Below are positions 29,601 through 42,700 of a stretch of DNA of 64,000 nt, one piece after another. This stretch comes from Albula goreensis. Taxonomy: Eukaryota > Chordata > Actinopteri > Albuliformes > Albulidae. The number at the start of each line of letters is the position of its first letter. Position 1 is the stretch's first letter. Made by a program: the position numbers and the translations under genes. The notes under the pieces are model-generated. The model was not told the origin of the DNA. It saw only the letters and a program-made list of their open reading frames with translations, and did no database searches. Location: positions 16,397,884 through 16,461,883 of the forward strand of contig CM040753.1 in assembly GCA_022829145.1 (NCBI GenBank). The letters are read 5' to 3'.

Positions 29601-32600
29601 AATAAGGGGCATGAAAGTAGAGTATACCTAGATAGGTGTTTGACTAGGTTTTAATGGGTTGCTCATAATTCTGAATTTAATATTCAACTTGTAGGTACAC
29701 ACTGATCCAGACGACCCAAATGTAAGCCATATTAAGAAAACATTTTAATAATGTATGTTTTTTTAAATATGTGGTTTTGGTTTGTGAATTTTATACGTTT
29801 TTATTTGTCTTACATTTTTGTTAACCACCTTTATAGTTTTTAAAAGATTATTGCTTTACATTAGTGTTTAGCTAGTTTTACAGTGTTTTAAATCTGTCAT
29901 TTAATATCTCAAAAATATTTCTACTTTTGCAGTGCATCATTGAGTCTTACCAGTTTAAATTTAAATACACAGAACAAGGTCCCCAGATGGAAATACTGAG
30001 GTAAATGTGGTTTAAAATGCTGTTATTATGTTACATGTGCCAGAATTGTCTCTTTATTTTCTGTTTGCAGACCGGACTTAAGTAGTGTATTGTATTTGGA
30101 ATCCTTTGACCCTTTAGATCCAAGTAAAGCTCCTGCAAACAATGCACTGACAATGAAACAAATCTATTTTCACCAGTGTTTTGTGATTAGGGTATGGTTT
30201 TGTGATTTTGGATTTGCAGGAGTGTTTTCAAATTTTACCAGTATTTAAAGATGTATTTTACCCAGGTCGAATTCTTTATGTGATTTTTAGGAACAGGAAT
30301 AATGAAACCAAGGTAACGATGGAGGACACTAAGAAGGCATCGGTCCTCCTGGTCCGAAAGCTGTTTCTGCTCATGCAGAACCTAGATGCCCTCCCTGCTG
30401 ATGTGTCTCTCTCAATGAAACTGTACTACTATGATGATGGTAAAATTATCTCTTGATAATGATAATATGTATTTATTTCAACAGTGCTCAATCTACAGAC
30501 ATATGATCAAACATGTGTAACTGAAATGTTGAACATTTTAGAATTATTTCCTATCTTGCTGCTCTCAAAATGGAGACATCCTACCATCCTCAGTGTAGTG
30601 CTGTGTCACTGTAAGAGTTTATGCAAGTACAGGTGAAATGTATAGACTTATCACTACAGAATACAGTATGTACAGCTGATATATTGAATAATAAAAAATT
30701 AGTGTCCATGTCTGTGTGGAATGATGTACTGTCCTTGTTTTTGGCTTTGTGCAGTGACGCCTCCTGACTATGAGCCACCTGGGTTTGTGCAAGGTGTGTG
30801 CAACAGTCTTTGGTTTGATGGAAGGGCAGTCCACTTCAAGGTGGGGGACGTGCACACCCCCTTCCATACCTTGAAGTTTCAGGTGGCCGCTGATCATGAG
30901 CGAGTGGCTAAACTGCAGCAGGGGAACCACCTGTGGGAGAGCACTCAAAGTTCAGCTCAGCAGGGCCTCAAACAGCTTAAACATGGGGAAAGGGTATGTA
31001 GCAACCTGCACAGAGTCATCTGTAAGAGAGCACTTAAAGACTGTTTCCTAGAAGTTTCACCTGCCTGACTTGCTTCTCACCCCAGTGTGGCGTAACTCTG
31101 CCCCACTTCCAGAAATATTCTTTGTAACCAGTGCTCAGTTATCATTTTGGATAAATACCACAATAATGTGTGAGAGCAACATGAACTAGCAGTAGTCTAA
31201 CACTAACTCAGAACAGAGTAAACAATGTATATATCGTGACAATTTTGCTGTTATCCCAGAATCTTGATGTACTCTGAAAAGTGTTTCTGAAAAGTGAGTG
31301 AAACAAATGTGCCTTAACTAATGTGAAACAGCCTACAGTCATTTTTCCTGTATATTGCGTTTCCCATATGTTATTTCTGAAATTTTGCGTTGATCTGTGG
31401 TTTATTAAGCCTGTACATTTCAAGAAAAGAACAGTGTTGGGAAATAAATGATTATTGTCTATTTTTAAAAAGTTTACATTTTTCATTTTGTAAATGCTCA
31501 AATATTATTTCTCTTGCAAATGGGACTGACAATACAGGGATCTTAATTGAATTTGATTTAATTTCTTGAATCAAGTAAATGATTTTGAATTCAGTCCAAC
31601 ACCATCTTTACATAAGTAGTAGTGCAATTTTAAGAGAATTCTTAATTTTTTGTTTTGATTTGAACTAACAGGACTTTGAGACAAATGCTCAGGAGACCCT
31701 ACCATCTGAGGACGGTAATTTCTTCCATTGTAGATATATTAACATGGTCTTTCCCTAGTATTTTTTGCTCAAAGGCAATCCATAGCGATCAACTTGTAAG
31801 CTATTGCAAAACATACAATAACAGCAGCAGTGTTTCTTTGCTTTAACAGCCAAATGTTCCCTGTCTATATTAGAAGCTAGTAGTTGAGACTGGCATTTAT
31901 TCTGCTTGATAACACTGCATATTAAATTTAAAGAAGTCACAGTGGAATACTGTATACTCTGAATAGTTTTATAGAAAGATATTGTACATATGCATCCACA
32001 AAATCTCAAACATCCACATTAAATCATACAGAGTTATTGGCAAGAAAGATACAACAGCACACTGTATTACAGGAAGTAAATCATTGGCTAATTATGCTGT
32101 ACTGTGAGATTATTAGTGATTAATACTTTTGCGATATCTGTTTCATTGTCACAACATTTTCTTGATTTACAGACAGAATTCCTCAATTATTAGTTCAGAT
32201 TAAGTACATTTTGTTGTGCTTATATTTACACATCTGTAATCTGTACAGAGTCTGCAGACTTCAAGAAGCCCAAGAAAGTAAGGAAACAGGTAATTCAGTC
32301 TGGAAAACCTATGTATTTAATCTGTTTGTTGACAAGTGCTATTATTGTATTAGCAAATGGCTACGGTTTTTGGGGATGTTCCCTGCTGAGGAAAGACAGC
32401 ACTTACATTACCAAAATAAATAGGCAGGGAGCAAAAATTGACATACATCTTCCAATAACAGATTTAAAAGCAAACCCAAGCAGGTGGACACTGTCACCTG
32501 CGCTATAATGTGTATTCTTACAATCCGTTTACAAGATAATAGTTGAAAACTAGTTATTGTAAGCTTTAGTGACTTGCAGAAGAGCAGCAAAATTTACTGT

Positions 32601-32735
32601 ATCAGTTGAATTAAAACCAGAACTGCACTCTTAACTACATTCCTCTTTTATTTATTTATTTTTTTTTACTGTTTTTACATGCAGAAGAAAGCCCCTCTTC
32701 ACAAGTCTGCAAAGAGACGTAAAAGAGAAGAATGA
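26604..32735 (+). CDS. hormad1: HORMA domain-containing protein 1 (meiotic chromosome axis), 12 exons
   Basis: Meiosis-specific axis protein that marks unsynapsed chromosomes, promotes double-strand breaks and supports synapsis. Exons: 26604-26654, 27007-27151, 27812-27875, 28432-28468, 28553-28573, 29695-29721, 29933-30000, 30291-30439, 30755-30993, 31672-31714, 32249-32289, 32685-32735; all phases agree and give 311 residues. The HORMA domain spans about residues 20-230 with [42 protein letters not shown] and [11 protein letters not shown], all closely matching human HORMAD1. The basic tail KRRKREE corresponds to the human KRRKFS region used as closure motif and nuclear signal. Human HORMAD1 has 394 residues; the difference is almost all in the linker between HORMA domain and tail, so extra exons may have been missed. 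The first ATG is chosen because it begins the frame; a second in-frame ATG lies nine codons later. Exon 2 has a weak donor (GTGTGG) with a stronger out-of-frame one 5 nt downstream. Confidence 0.94.
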
Positions 32736-32812
32736 AGATTTTCAGGTGTATCACTGTTTGAAAAGTGATCGAGGTCAGCTTTAGGTTTGCAATGTTGTGA
32801 CATTGAGTTTGG

Positions 32813-32818
32813 AATAAA
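32813..32818 (+). terminator. Poly(A) signal of hormad1
   Basis: AATAAA 78 bases after the hormad1 stop codon, implying a very short 3' untranslated region. Confidence 0.7.
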
Positions 32819-32839
32819 AATGGTTGTGACAATCAGTCA

Positions 32840-35800
32840 GTTAAACAATAGAAACATTGCTTTATTTAAAAAAGCACAAATGATAGGGTCAAATGAAGCC
32901 ATAAATAGATGTTTAAGTCTTTGTATATTTAGGTTTTTTAGTGTTTTTAATCCTGCTTTAGATTTAAATGCTAAAATTGAATGCTTTCACTTTAAAGGTT
33001 TATCCATTTTATGTCTATAGTTTATGCCAATTATGTGTGTAAAAAGTTTCTTGTTCATGAAAATGAATTCATTTTCATTTTATTGGTTATTCTTTGCCAG
33101 TATGTACTCATACAATACATATTGACATGTATGTTTTAAATATAATATTAAATATATCTTAAAGAAAGTAATTTTTCTGCCAGTTTCCACTTTATATTGA
33201 TGCTATTGTGACTGTGTGGTTGGGGAGCCAGCGCATATAATCTGTGTGCATGTGTGCATGTTTATGAGTGTGTGTATGTGTGCATGCGTAATTTTTGCAG
33301 TGACCTTGTTCATCCTCATTGTGCTGTGCCTGTCCAGCAGTTTCTGTGGATTCACACACTGAAAATCAATCCACATAACAGGAAAATGGAAACGGTGCCA
33401 CCAAAAGCTTATATAGTTTTACAAGGGTCAGCTGGGGGGCTTAGGTTAAATGCAGTTTCATTACAGTAGCTGTAAAATGGATCCCATTGGTATCCTGTGG
33501 ATTTTATATGTATATGGTATGAACTGCTTCACCCAGGATCCAGTGGTAGCTCCAGTACTGCCATCCTCCCAACAGTACACTATTGTGAAAGTGCAATAAT
33601 GATCCATTTTAAGTCAAACAGTTCCGAAATGAGTGGAATGATGAAAGCATCGTCCTTTGTGACAGACAATGGGAGTTAGTGCAGGGACGTCACAGTTGTT
33701 GTTGGGGGGTTTTTGGTGTTGGGAGAGAGAGCAGCTGTGTAATTTCTAGCGGCTAGACTAACACAGAGAGAAAAACATTAACCTGGTGAGTTGTTTTTCC
33801 TGGTGTGCTGTGACTGTTCAGTTTCAGATTTCAGTTATGTATATTTTTTCACCTTTAAAATGATGAATTATGAATTATTTCTCTGTTTTATCTGAGTATT
33901 TATCTTTTGGATGTCAGGCTGAAGTTAACATACTAACATATTAGTACAAGTATGTATTTTTGTTATTAACTAAACAGGAGATTACCTTTTCCATGTGCTG
34001 GTATGGAGTGATATGAAATGGTTAGATAACAAAATTACAAAAAGACTAAATGAGTTTCAACAGTATTATGTTTTTGGATAATATGTATCAATATTTATTC
34101 CTTATATGCTACGTTGAGGTCTGTACACATGGAGGTGTGGTTACTACATTGTTAGATGTTCCATGTAAATTTTATATTCTATAAATAGGTTAAATAAATG
34201 ACACGAAAATGTCAAAAACATGTTTTGTGTGCTTTTTAAAACTGTTCAAAACAGAAATAAAGATTCACACTCAAAAAACGAGAGGTTCTTCAAAGAATCT
34301 TCTATGTTTTTCTTTTTTTATATATATTATTCCCACATTATTATTCCTCTTGTAATGGTGTTTTCCTCAGCAAAAATAAAAACACCACAACAAAGATACA
34401 TACAAAGGATTTCTTGTGTCTTTTTGAGTGCCAACCTTTCTTTCTATTTTGAACTTTTTTGGGTTTACACATCAATCAAAAACATTTAATTCTCCCTCCA
34501 TTTGGAAACCGCTTGTAACCTAGGCACCACAATGCATACCCAGGTACAATGAGCTCAAAACCCTGGATTTGTGAGCATTCTTCAACCAATGATACCTGTT
34601 CACAACTGGTAATGGTGGGGGCATTGGGGTGACTTTCCAACTGGAGAATATCATCTCATTGGAGTTGTTACTCCACAAAGATAATAACCCTATATACACA
34701 GCTAAACAGATTCAAAAGCAAATTCATGATAACCTAAATGAAGTAAAATTCTTTCCATGCCTCTGCAAAAATGATTGAATCTTTATAGGAAGTTCTGGAA
34801 AATAGACTGAGGAGTAGATTTTCACCTGTCGAGCCTTCGTGGAGGCTTCAACTATTAGGATTGATCTAATATCCCCCTATAAACTTGAAACAGTTTACGT
34901 TATTTTATTTGCCCTATACACATGTTTGTGAGTGTGTAAAATATAAAGGTCCTAGCATAATTTACATCTTTTATGTTATGTCAAGGTATACACTTACAGT
35001 GCAGGTATCCACAACATATTTCTAACAATTTCCAAAATGCACTGACTTGATGATGTTGATGATAAACCTTGTGTGTATTTAAACTCAGACCTATGCCTGT
35101 TGTGTATAGATTTGTTTGAATAGAGAAATACTTTCTGGACCATGATTCAGTTGTCTTGTGCTTTGAGTTTTAAGAAAAACCTTGCATTTTTTTTATTTTG
35201 CATGCTATCATGGTGACCATGGCTCTGCTACTCTTGATAGAAGAGACAACATATTTGTCACAAGCCAGGTAAATGGGTCCATCAACCATATGTTGGCTTT
35301 GTGTATTAAAAACTGAACGTGTTTCCATGGAGGGGTGTATTCCATCTAATATTTATGGTGAAGATTTTCTATGAGATTTTAATATTTTTATTATTATAAT
35401 TAAGTCTATTTCTCTGCCCTTACCTAAATTCGATACCTTTGTACAGTAGACTGAATTACTTTAGTAGTCAAAAGGTATTGAGGCTATACCATGACATTCA
35501 AAATGTTGACTTGCCTTTCAGAACTTATTTGTAGAAATTTGCACCTGCAAATGCGGTAGAACAGACAAAATAACTGTCCTTTGTCTGTTTATATTATACA
35601 AGATGGAACTTGAAAACAACTAAAAGGTTGTATTTCTTTTCATAAACTACATGCTTACTATCATGGGTTGAATTATTTTATTAGGATTCATTAGCAACAT
35701 AATCTATACCTTTTCAATAACAACATAATATTATTGGGCTAGTTAGGTGCAACATGGATACTTTTAATTTACTAGCAAATATCACCATAATTTGTTGGAT

Positions 35801-36327
35801 ATTTTTGTTTGTAAAGGCGAGTGAAATCTAAACAACTGCAGCTCAAAAACTAACAATAAGATTGAATCAGAAGTGTAAAAAATGGCTAGATAAGTCAATT
35901 TAACTGTGAAAACTCAACATTTTATTTGAAAGTACTGTGTTACAATCCATTTTTGGCTCGGCATGGAAATACAAATATTGTACACAAGATGAGTTTCTGT
36001 TTTTGCTCCTTTGTTATATGGTACTCTTACAAATAAAGTATGTTATAGGCTTAATTTTAAATTAATGGTTTACACAATGTGGGTCAAAACACACTGGAGG
36101 GTTATGGGAAACAGCTCTACCAGTCTACGCTGAGGGATCACTTAAAATCAATTCACTCATTAAGTCAGTCTTGAGTTCAAAACGTTTTGGCAGCACTGTT
36201 GTAATTAGTATTTGCATGAAAGGATTTTGCAATAAAGACGATTCTCAATAAGGATCTGTTGAATTATGACAGATATTCCTGGTTAATTTTTATTATTTTT
36301 TTCTTTCACCCCTATGTTATCCTTTAG
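32840..36327. other. Spacer between hormad1 and the first coding exon of plaat1
   Basis: No coding exon recognised. GT-rich simple sequence at 33236-33300. A stretch ending in CCTG|GTGAGT at 33785 could be a 5' noncoding exon of plaat1, because an acceptor stands directly before the plaat1 ATG; this is only inference from splice signals. A Tc1-like fragment lies at about 34600-34780. The rest is AT-rich and featureless to me. Confidence 0.5.
34600..34780 (+). mobile_element. Possible short Tc1/mariner transposase remnant
   Basis: One frame reads LLLHKDNNPIYTAKQI, resembling the conserved block of Tc1-type transposases usually read as QQDNDPKHTAK, with the catalytic Asp and the DN-P--TAK pattern. 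No terminal repeats and only a short open stretch are visible, so this is at most a relic. Confidence 0.35.
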
Positions 36328-38374
36328 ATGGCTTCTAATAACCCTGAGGATTTTGATCCCGCTGGGAGCCCCCAACCTGGTGACCTCATTGAGATTTTCA
36401 GACCAGCCTACCAGCACTGGGCACTGTACCTGGGTGATGGATATATCGTCAACTTGACACCAGTGGGTCAGTATTTAATGCCTCTGCCTGCCTACTTGAA
36501 TTCCTGCTCAACATCACTGCATTTTACTGAAAGCTAGAATTTCTAACACTTACCTGGAGGACTGCAGAACCTGTGTGAGGGTTGTGGTTTCTGTTCAATG
36601 TGTGGCTAATTTGGGCCTTGGAAACATAGTCTATGGAATTTCTTCATTTACTTCCTTACATAAATCCATTCCAATCCATTACTATGATATCACCAGTGCA
36701 ATGAACACCACTCTTGCAGTATTGATTTTTCCATTGTCCTAGGTCGTAAAATCAATAACATCATCACGATGTCCTCAGCAGCTAGGAATTTAATGTGACG
36801 TCACATTGCGATACCTTTCCTAAAATTCCATCACTGAATGGGGTTCTCCAAGACTGGAATCTGACTTCAGCAATGAAAGACACCATAAACAAGTTGACAC
36901 TGCAGCCCTCCATAACAGGAGTTTAAGATCCCTAAACTAAACAGCATATGTTTCCTCCTCCAGATGAGGGCCAGGCCACAGCAATGTCCAGCGTGAAGTC
37001 TGTCTTTAGTCGCAAGGCGGTGGTTCGCATGCAGCTGCTGAAGGAGGTGGTTGGGAACAACTCATACCGAATCAACAATAAATACGATGACAACCACACC
37101 CCCTTGCCTGTCTGTGACATAATTCACCGAGCCCAGCTTTTCATTGGCCAGGAAGTGTCATATGACCTGCTGGGCAATAACTGCGAGCACTTTGTCACTC
37201 TGCTGCGCTATGGGGAGGGGGTGTCTGAACAGGTCTCTCTCTCTGTCTCTGTTTCTTATGTGGTCTCTCGCAGTTAGAAATGTTCAAATGTTACTGAAAT
37301 GACATTACAAACACCACTTTGTGCTACCAAAGCTACATGGCACCGTAAGGATACAATGGCACAAGATAACAACAATTACCATAAGGAATTATTTATAATT
37401 ATAGGAAACAGTAAAATATGCAATTCATTGGTGAATGCAAATGCAATGAAAATGAAATACTGGTTAACAGAATAATGAACACATAGGATGTAGCACTATT
37501 GACCTAAATTGTGAATTAGGTCATTTGTTTCTGTTGTCCCCTCAGTGGGAAGTTGCAATGCACAGGACTAGATCACAAGAATGATAAGATTAGTATAATT
37601 TACTTGCATAATGTTCTGTACAACAGGAAACTACACCCAAGCTCTAAGCCATTCAGATAGCAAGCTAACATTTTTTAAAGAATAGAATTTGTCCTTCAAA
37701 ATTAGAGGTTTGGCTTTGCAATGACATGAATCCATTATTTTTATGTGGTACTTTTCTGTACATAACCAACAATCAGTCAGCATGCCCATCTACTTTTTGA
37801 GGTGAATGATGCCATTTACAACAGGTTCAATAAGTGCAATAAACAGCAATACAGAACTTAGAAGTTGTTTAGCTGTTCAACCATAGCAGGTTGTCTGCTC
37901 CTCAGGCTAAAGGATTTAGAGATACATTTCCATTTTTTTTGAAATGTCGCTAGAACTATTCCCTCTGTCTTGCATACTATTAGACTATCTTCCTCCCTAT
38001 CTCTTTATCTTTTCCTTCCTCTCTTTCTCACTGACTCTCTCTATCACTCTCTCTGTCCTTCCATCTGTCTATCCTTCTCTCTTTTCTAACTGTCTTAGAC
38101 TCATCCCATTTTTTCTTTTCTAATGGTAAAATGGCAGGATTAAATCATGGTCCATCTGACTCTCCTTACACTTCATCAAAATATTGACAATTTTCAGTGT
38201 GCCGCAATAGTCTCAGTCCTGTCTACCTGTGTGGTAGAATCCTTTTATAACCTTGCTTTTGTGTCTCCCTAGGCATCACAAGCAATTGGTGCAATCAGTT
38301 TGGTGACAGCAGCTGCAAGTGCCTTCTCCGTACTGGGACTGATCAACAACCGTTCCTCTAACAGACCCGACTGA
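36328..38374 (+). CDS. plaat1: Phospholipase A and acyltransferase 1 (HRASLS/PLAAT family)
   Basis: LRAT-like thiol enzyme acting on phospholipids (phospholipase A1/A2, O- and N-acyl transfer), anchored to membranes by its C-terminus. Exons 36328-36466, 36964-37232 and 38273-38374 join in phase to 169 residues; human PLAAT1 has 168. Visible motifs: [20 protein letters not shown] with the catalytic His30, and [19 protein letters not shown] with the nucleophile Cys120. The position of the second active-site His in PLAAT3 (VVHL) is Asn42 here (IVNL), as in human PLAAT1, which with INNKYD supports the PLAAT1 assignment. Residues 137-160 form a hydrophobic tail segment. The ATG follows an acceptor (CCTTTAG|ATG), so the 5' untranslated part is on an upstream exon. 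Zebrafish Plaat1 is known to degrade organelles in lens fibres. Confidence 0.94.
37970..38100. repeat. CT-rich low-complexity stretch in plaat1 intron 2
   Basis: A run of imperfect CT/CTTT/TCCT units on the plus strand, 170-300 bases before the exon 3 acceptor. It could act as an extended pyrimidine tract, but is most simply slippage-prone low-complexity DNA. Confidence 0.8.
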
Positions 38375-38769
38375 GAACTTCATATGGCACCTCTCAGCAC
38401 AATATTCTCCTCTGAGCTGAGCCAGTGTAGACCCTGTATACACTATGACCTTGGTTTTCTATCCATTTGTAAAAGATCTATGGTGGATTTCTGATTCATG
38501 GTTCTTCTTATTGAAGACACAAGGGAAATATTGAACTTGAAAGGATTAGAGATGTTTGAGAAGGAGGCTGGGATTTGCACAAAATGTGTGGCTGAAATAT
38601 ATACCTGCAAAAAATATTCAAAAGTGTGATTAAGGCATAGAAAAAGTATATTGATACTACATCTAACTTTCCTACAAGGTCCATGTGGTTTTCAGTATAT
38701 TGTAGTGAATGCAGGCTAAGCTGAATTAAAGTAGACAATTTTTTAATTAATGCTATTTGTCCTCAGTTA

Positions 38770-38775
38770 AATAAA
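38770..38775 (+). terminator. Poly(A) signal of plaat1
   Basis: AATAAA about 400 bases after the plaat1 stop; a second AATAAA follows at 38791. Between here and 39700 no coding sequence was seen, only the ftsj3 promoter region. Confidence 0.6.
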
Positions 38776-39582
38776 CTTTAAACCGCAGCTAATAAATCAA
38801 TCCTCCGTGTCACACAGGTAAGTGAATCTTTCATGCCATTGTCTTACAACCTTTGTCAGAAATGTTTTTTAAGAAAGATTTTTTTTTAGTTTTTGTTGAT
38901 GGTGGAATTTGAATTTAATTTTATAAATAAATGTTTTAATCTAATCATACATAGTGGCTGAATATAACTGGTGTTATATTTAATTTGGTGCTTGTACTTT
39001 TGCACTTTAAAAACTGTTAAGGTATTGACAGGCTAAGTTTCTCCTGATGCAGTTAACATTCAAGGAACATCAGGTATCATGCTTTAAGACAAGATGCTAA
39101 GCTGAAGTCTTGATTCACTGTGGTCATTAAAGATCTAATGGAACTCATGATTGGGATGAATAGGTCTTTGTCTCCATAGAAGTGTCAAAATTGCAGTTCA
39201 TAATATGCAGGCAGCCCCACACATCATGCACTTAGCAGTACATGCACCAGCACGTCAAAATGCTGCTCCTGCTTCCTGTTTCCTCTGACGTCCGAAGCAC
39301 GCTTCACTTACAAGGATTTTCAAATAAATACATGTATGTCAAAGATTTGGTTCACTGCGTCTTTTTTAAATTAATGATCCTACTGTTGACTAATATGGTG
39401 TTAACCATTTTAAAAGTTATGCGTGCCGCTGGATATAGGTTTAAGTGACTTCAATAAAGTATAGTGCGCCAAGCAAAATGGTTGGCGATTCGCACGTTTT
39501 AAATGTGTTTAAATAAAGTTTTTGAGGTACCCCATGGATGACGACATACTGAATGACGAAGTTTATGTGCGTCGCGCTTTAA

Positions 39583-39588
39583 CACGTG
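39583..39588. promoter_or_regulatory. CACGTG E-box upstream of ftsj3
   Basis: A perfect CACGTG inside the palindrome AACACGTGTT, 113 bases before the ftsj3 ATG, close to where transcription should start. CACGTG is the preferred site of MYC/MAX and USF factors, and ribosome-biogenesis genes are classic MYC targets. No TATA box is obvious nearby. Confidence 0.45.
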
Positions 39589-39700
39589 TTATTCTGGGCA
39601 GGCTAGCACTCATTTTGCTGTATGTTAACTTGCTAGATACATTTTTCTTATAGTCATACATATACACACTGTAAAAAGATAACAATCCAAAGAGACAGAC

Positions 39701-42700
39701 ATGGGCAAGAAGTTAAAAGTCGGGAAAACCCGAAAGGATAAATTTTATCATCTTGCAAAGGAGACAGGTAAGTTTATCGAACTGGTGACTGCTAACATTA
39801 ATGCAAGAATAGGGTAGTTAGCTAGTTCATCTTTGATTACACTGGATATTGGCAGTGTAATCAGGTTTTAAACACAGTATATGTAGCTACACTGTCAGTA
39901 GCTATTCTTGATTCGACAGTGACTGGTAACAATGCTCGTGCACTTGCACTGTTGCAGGAAAGCTTCGCTAGCTTAACGTGCGCAAGCTAACAATAAGATT
40001 GATTATACTTCAACGAATAACAACCAGCATTATGTGTAAAAATTTGATTTACATTTACATGACAATGAGGTTGACCTGCTCATGCTCAGTATTATACACA
40101 CACAGTCTTTGCCTCGTTTCTGCAACGGTACCTAATGTTAATCGTACTCACGTACCGAAAATTGACAGGCGTTAGCGTTACGAACTGCTTTAGTTGATCA
40201 GTTGTTGGCTGTTGAAATTATGGCGGTGGTAATGTCGATGGTGTACCCTGTCTCTTTCCCCCCTCTTCAGGTTATCGCTCCCGTTCGTCTTTCAAGCTCA
40301 TTCAGCTGAATCGTAAATTTCAGTTCCTGCAGAAAGCACGGGCTCTGGTGGACCTCTGCGCAGCACCAGGCGGTTGGTAAGTCGGTCATACGCAAACTAC
40401 CCATGGTCTCATACTCATCCACGTTTGAGAGCATCTCTTTCAAAACAGACCTCCACGAAATTTAAGCGAATATGAAATTTTGTACTAAAGCTATGTCCCT
40501 TAGAACTTAAAACGTAGTTTTGTTTATGTTTGAGGAATTTACAGGAACATAAATAGGAAACGTATGGGAACTTACTAGCAGTTTAAGATGTCATTTTTTG
40601 CTTTGAATAATTGACCTCATCTTATATAACAGACATGAAGGCTGAAACAACCTAAATCTATTAAAATCATAGGTGTAGGACAACTCTTCTTTCTACAGGC
40701 AGTGCCAAAGTGAGCCTTAAACAGGGCAAATGAACAGGCTTGACATTGAAGACATAGTAAACAATGGACCGCTCCTGCACATTGCTATCCCTCTGAGCCT
40801 GGTCCAAGACCTCGGCCAACTCTGACCTAGAAGAATGTCCACACCACCTCTGTCTGTGTCCTGAAAATCTAAACATCCTAAGGCACACAATTAAAAGGCA
40901 TATTGAAACAAAAATACAGTTTTTCCGCTTTTGAAAGACCAGGTTTTAGTCTGCCCATGAAAATAATCTTGGCATATCTGCAATCTGTTGCATATGGAAA
41001 GAAAACATCACACATATCCATATCCACATGTTGTCTAGATTTGAATCCAGTCTACAACTGTCTGAAACTAACTGTTTGTTCTATTTAATAGAACTTAGGC
41101 TGATCGTCTCTTTACATATGGACTAAAACCGTTTGAGTCTAAGAGACAGAATGGTAAAGCAGTCTTAGGCAGCAGTGTAATGGTTAAGGAGCTGGTCCTC
41201 CATCTCCAGTTGGTGGATTTCATTTCCAGTTAATGCACTTTTGTTATACCCTACCTAACCCTAATTGTTGCAGTAAAATATGCAGCTGTCTATTTTTGGA
41301 TAGTGTGTAGAAATATAAACTGTGTTAGTTCCAGTGAAACAAAGATGTACGTTTTTTAAACAATTTACTATTGGTATAAATGATCTGTTGGGCTGAGAGT
41401 CTAGAAAGGTTCTCACTTGTTCCCATTGCCTTCTTATATTGAGAAACATTTATTGAGATTGTATGACTCAATTTTTCAATATATACTTTTGTACATAACT
41501 CAACAAGCGACTTGTAGCCTTAAGTCCTCATTTGTCCCTCTGTTGACTAGAATACTTAACAGCAAGCTGTAACTCACAGCCATTGGCCTGTTGTATTGCC
41601 AGGCCACTGCATGCATATTGGCATTGGACATTGCACAGATAATAAACTTTGTCTCATCTCTGTCGACATTGTGCACAATGGGAGACTGTTGTAGATGTAT
41701 GGCAGGACATGTTTTCTCAGGCGGTGTCAGTGCTTTCCCTTGACACTTTTTCATCTCAGGTTGCAGGTGGCTTCCAAGTTTATGCCAGTCTCAAGTCTCA
41801 TCATTGGTAAGTACAGTCCATGATATAACTTTGGGACTTGATACACCTTGTTTCCTTCCCCTTCTCCCTCTTATTGCATTGTCTGGTATTTCCCAGGCTT
41901 TCCTAGTAAGCTTGATGCACCATATATTTAAGCAAGACCAGTAAATAAGCTTAGGAAAAGGCTCTTTTTGAAACCATGATAATACGTTTCTTACTAGGTG
42001 TTGACCTGGTGCCCATCAAGCCCATTCCCAGCGTGGTCACCCTCCAGGAGGACATCACCACTGAGAAGTGCCGACAGGTAGGGCGTGATAAAGTACGGTG
42101 AGCGGAACTCTGCTTGTCTTCTCATCGTTACAACCTCCACTGTTTATTTGGACAGCGCAGGCATCCTCAGCCTCTCCTTTTGAAGCATGTAATTCTTCTT
42201 TAGAGTGCATTCCGCAGATTAGACATGAAAAGGCAGGAGTTGGAGGACAGCCACAGTCATCAGTAGTACAATCTGGCTGCATTACCAGATTGTTGGGCCC
42301 ATTCATGCATAGGAACATTGCCTTAAAAGCATTAAAAAAATATTACAACATGTATGTGTTTTCTCGCTATGAGCGCCCTCTTATGGACACAAGGGACATT
42401 ATATTTACTTCGAAAATATCAGGCGGTATATCATCTTAAATGCAAATTTAAAACTAATGCATTTAAATATAATGTTGTTATATCTATGTTGTGGTTCCCA
42501 GAATAAAATCTTTCTAACTGTACAGCTGTTTACACTGTTTGGCGTTCATACCTGACGCTGTTCTGAACACCTTTTAGGCTCTCAGAAAGGAGCTGCAGAC
42601 ATGGAAGGTGGATGTAGTCCTGAATGATGGTGCTCCTAATGTTGGTGCCAACTGGCAGCATGATGCCTACTCCCAGGGTAAGGAAGTATCCCCAGCCCTA

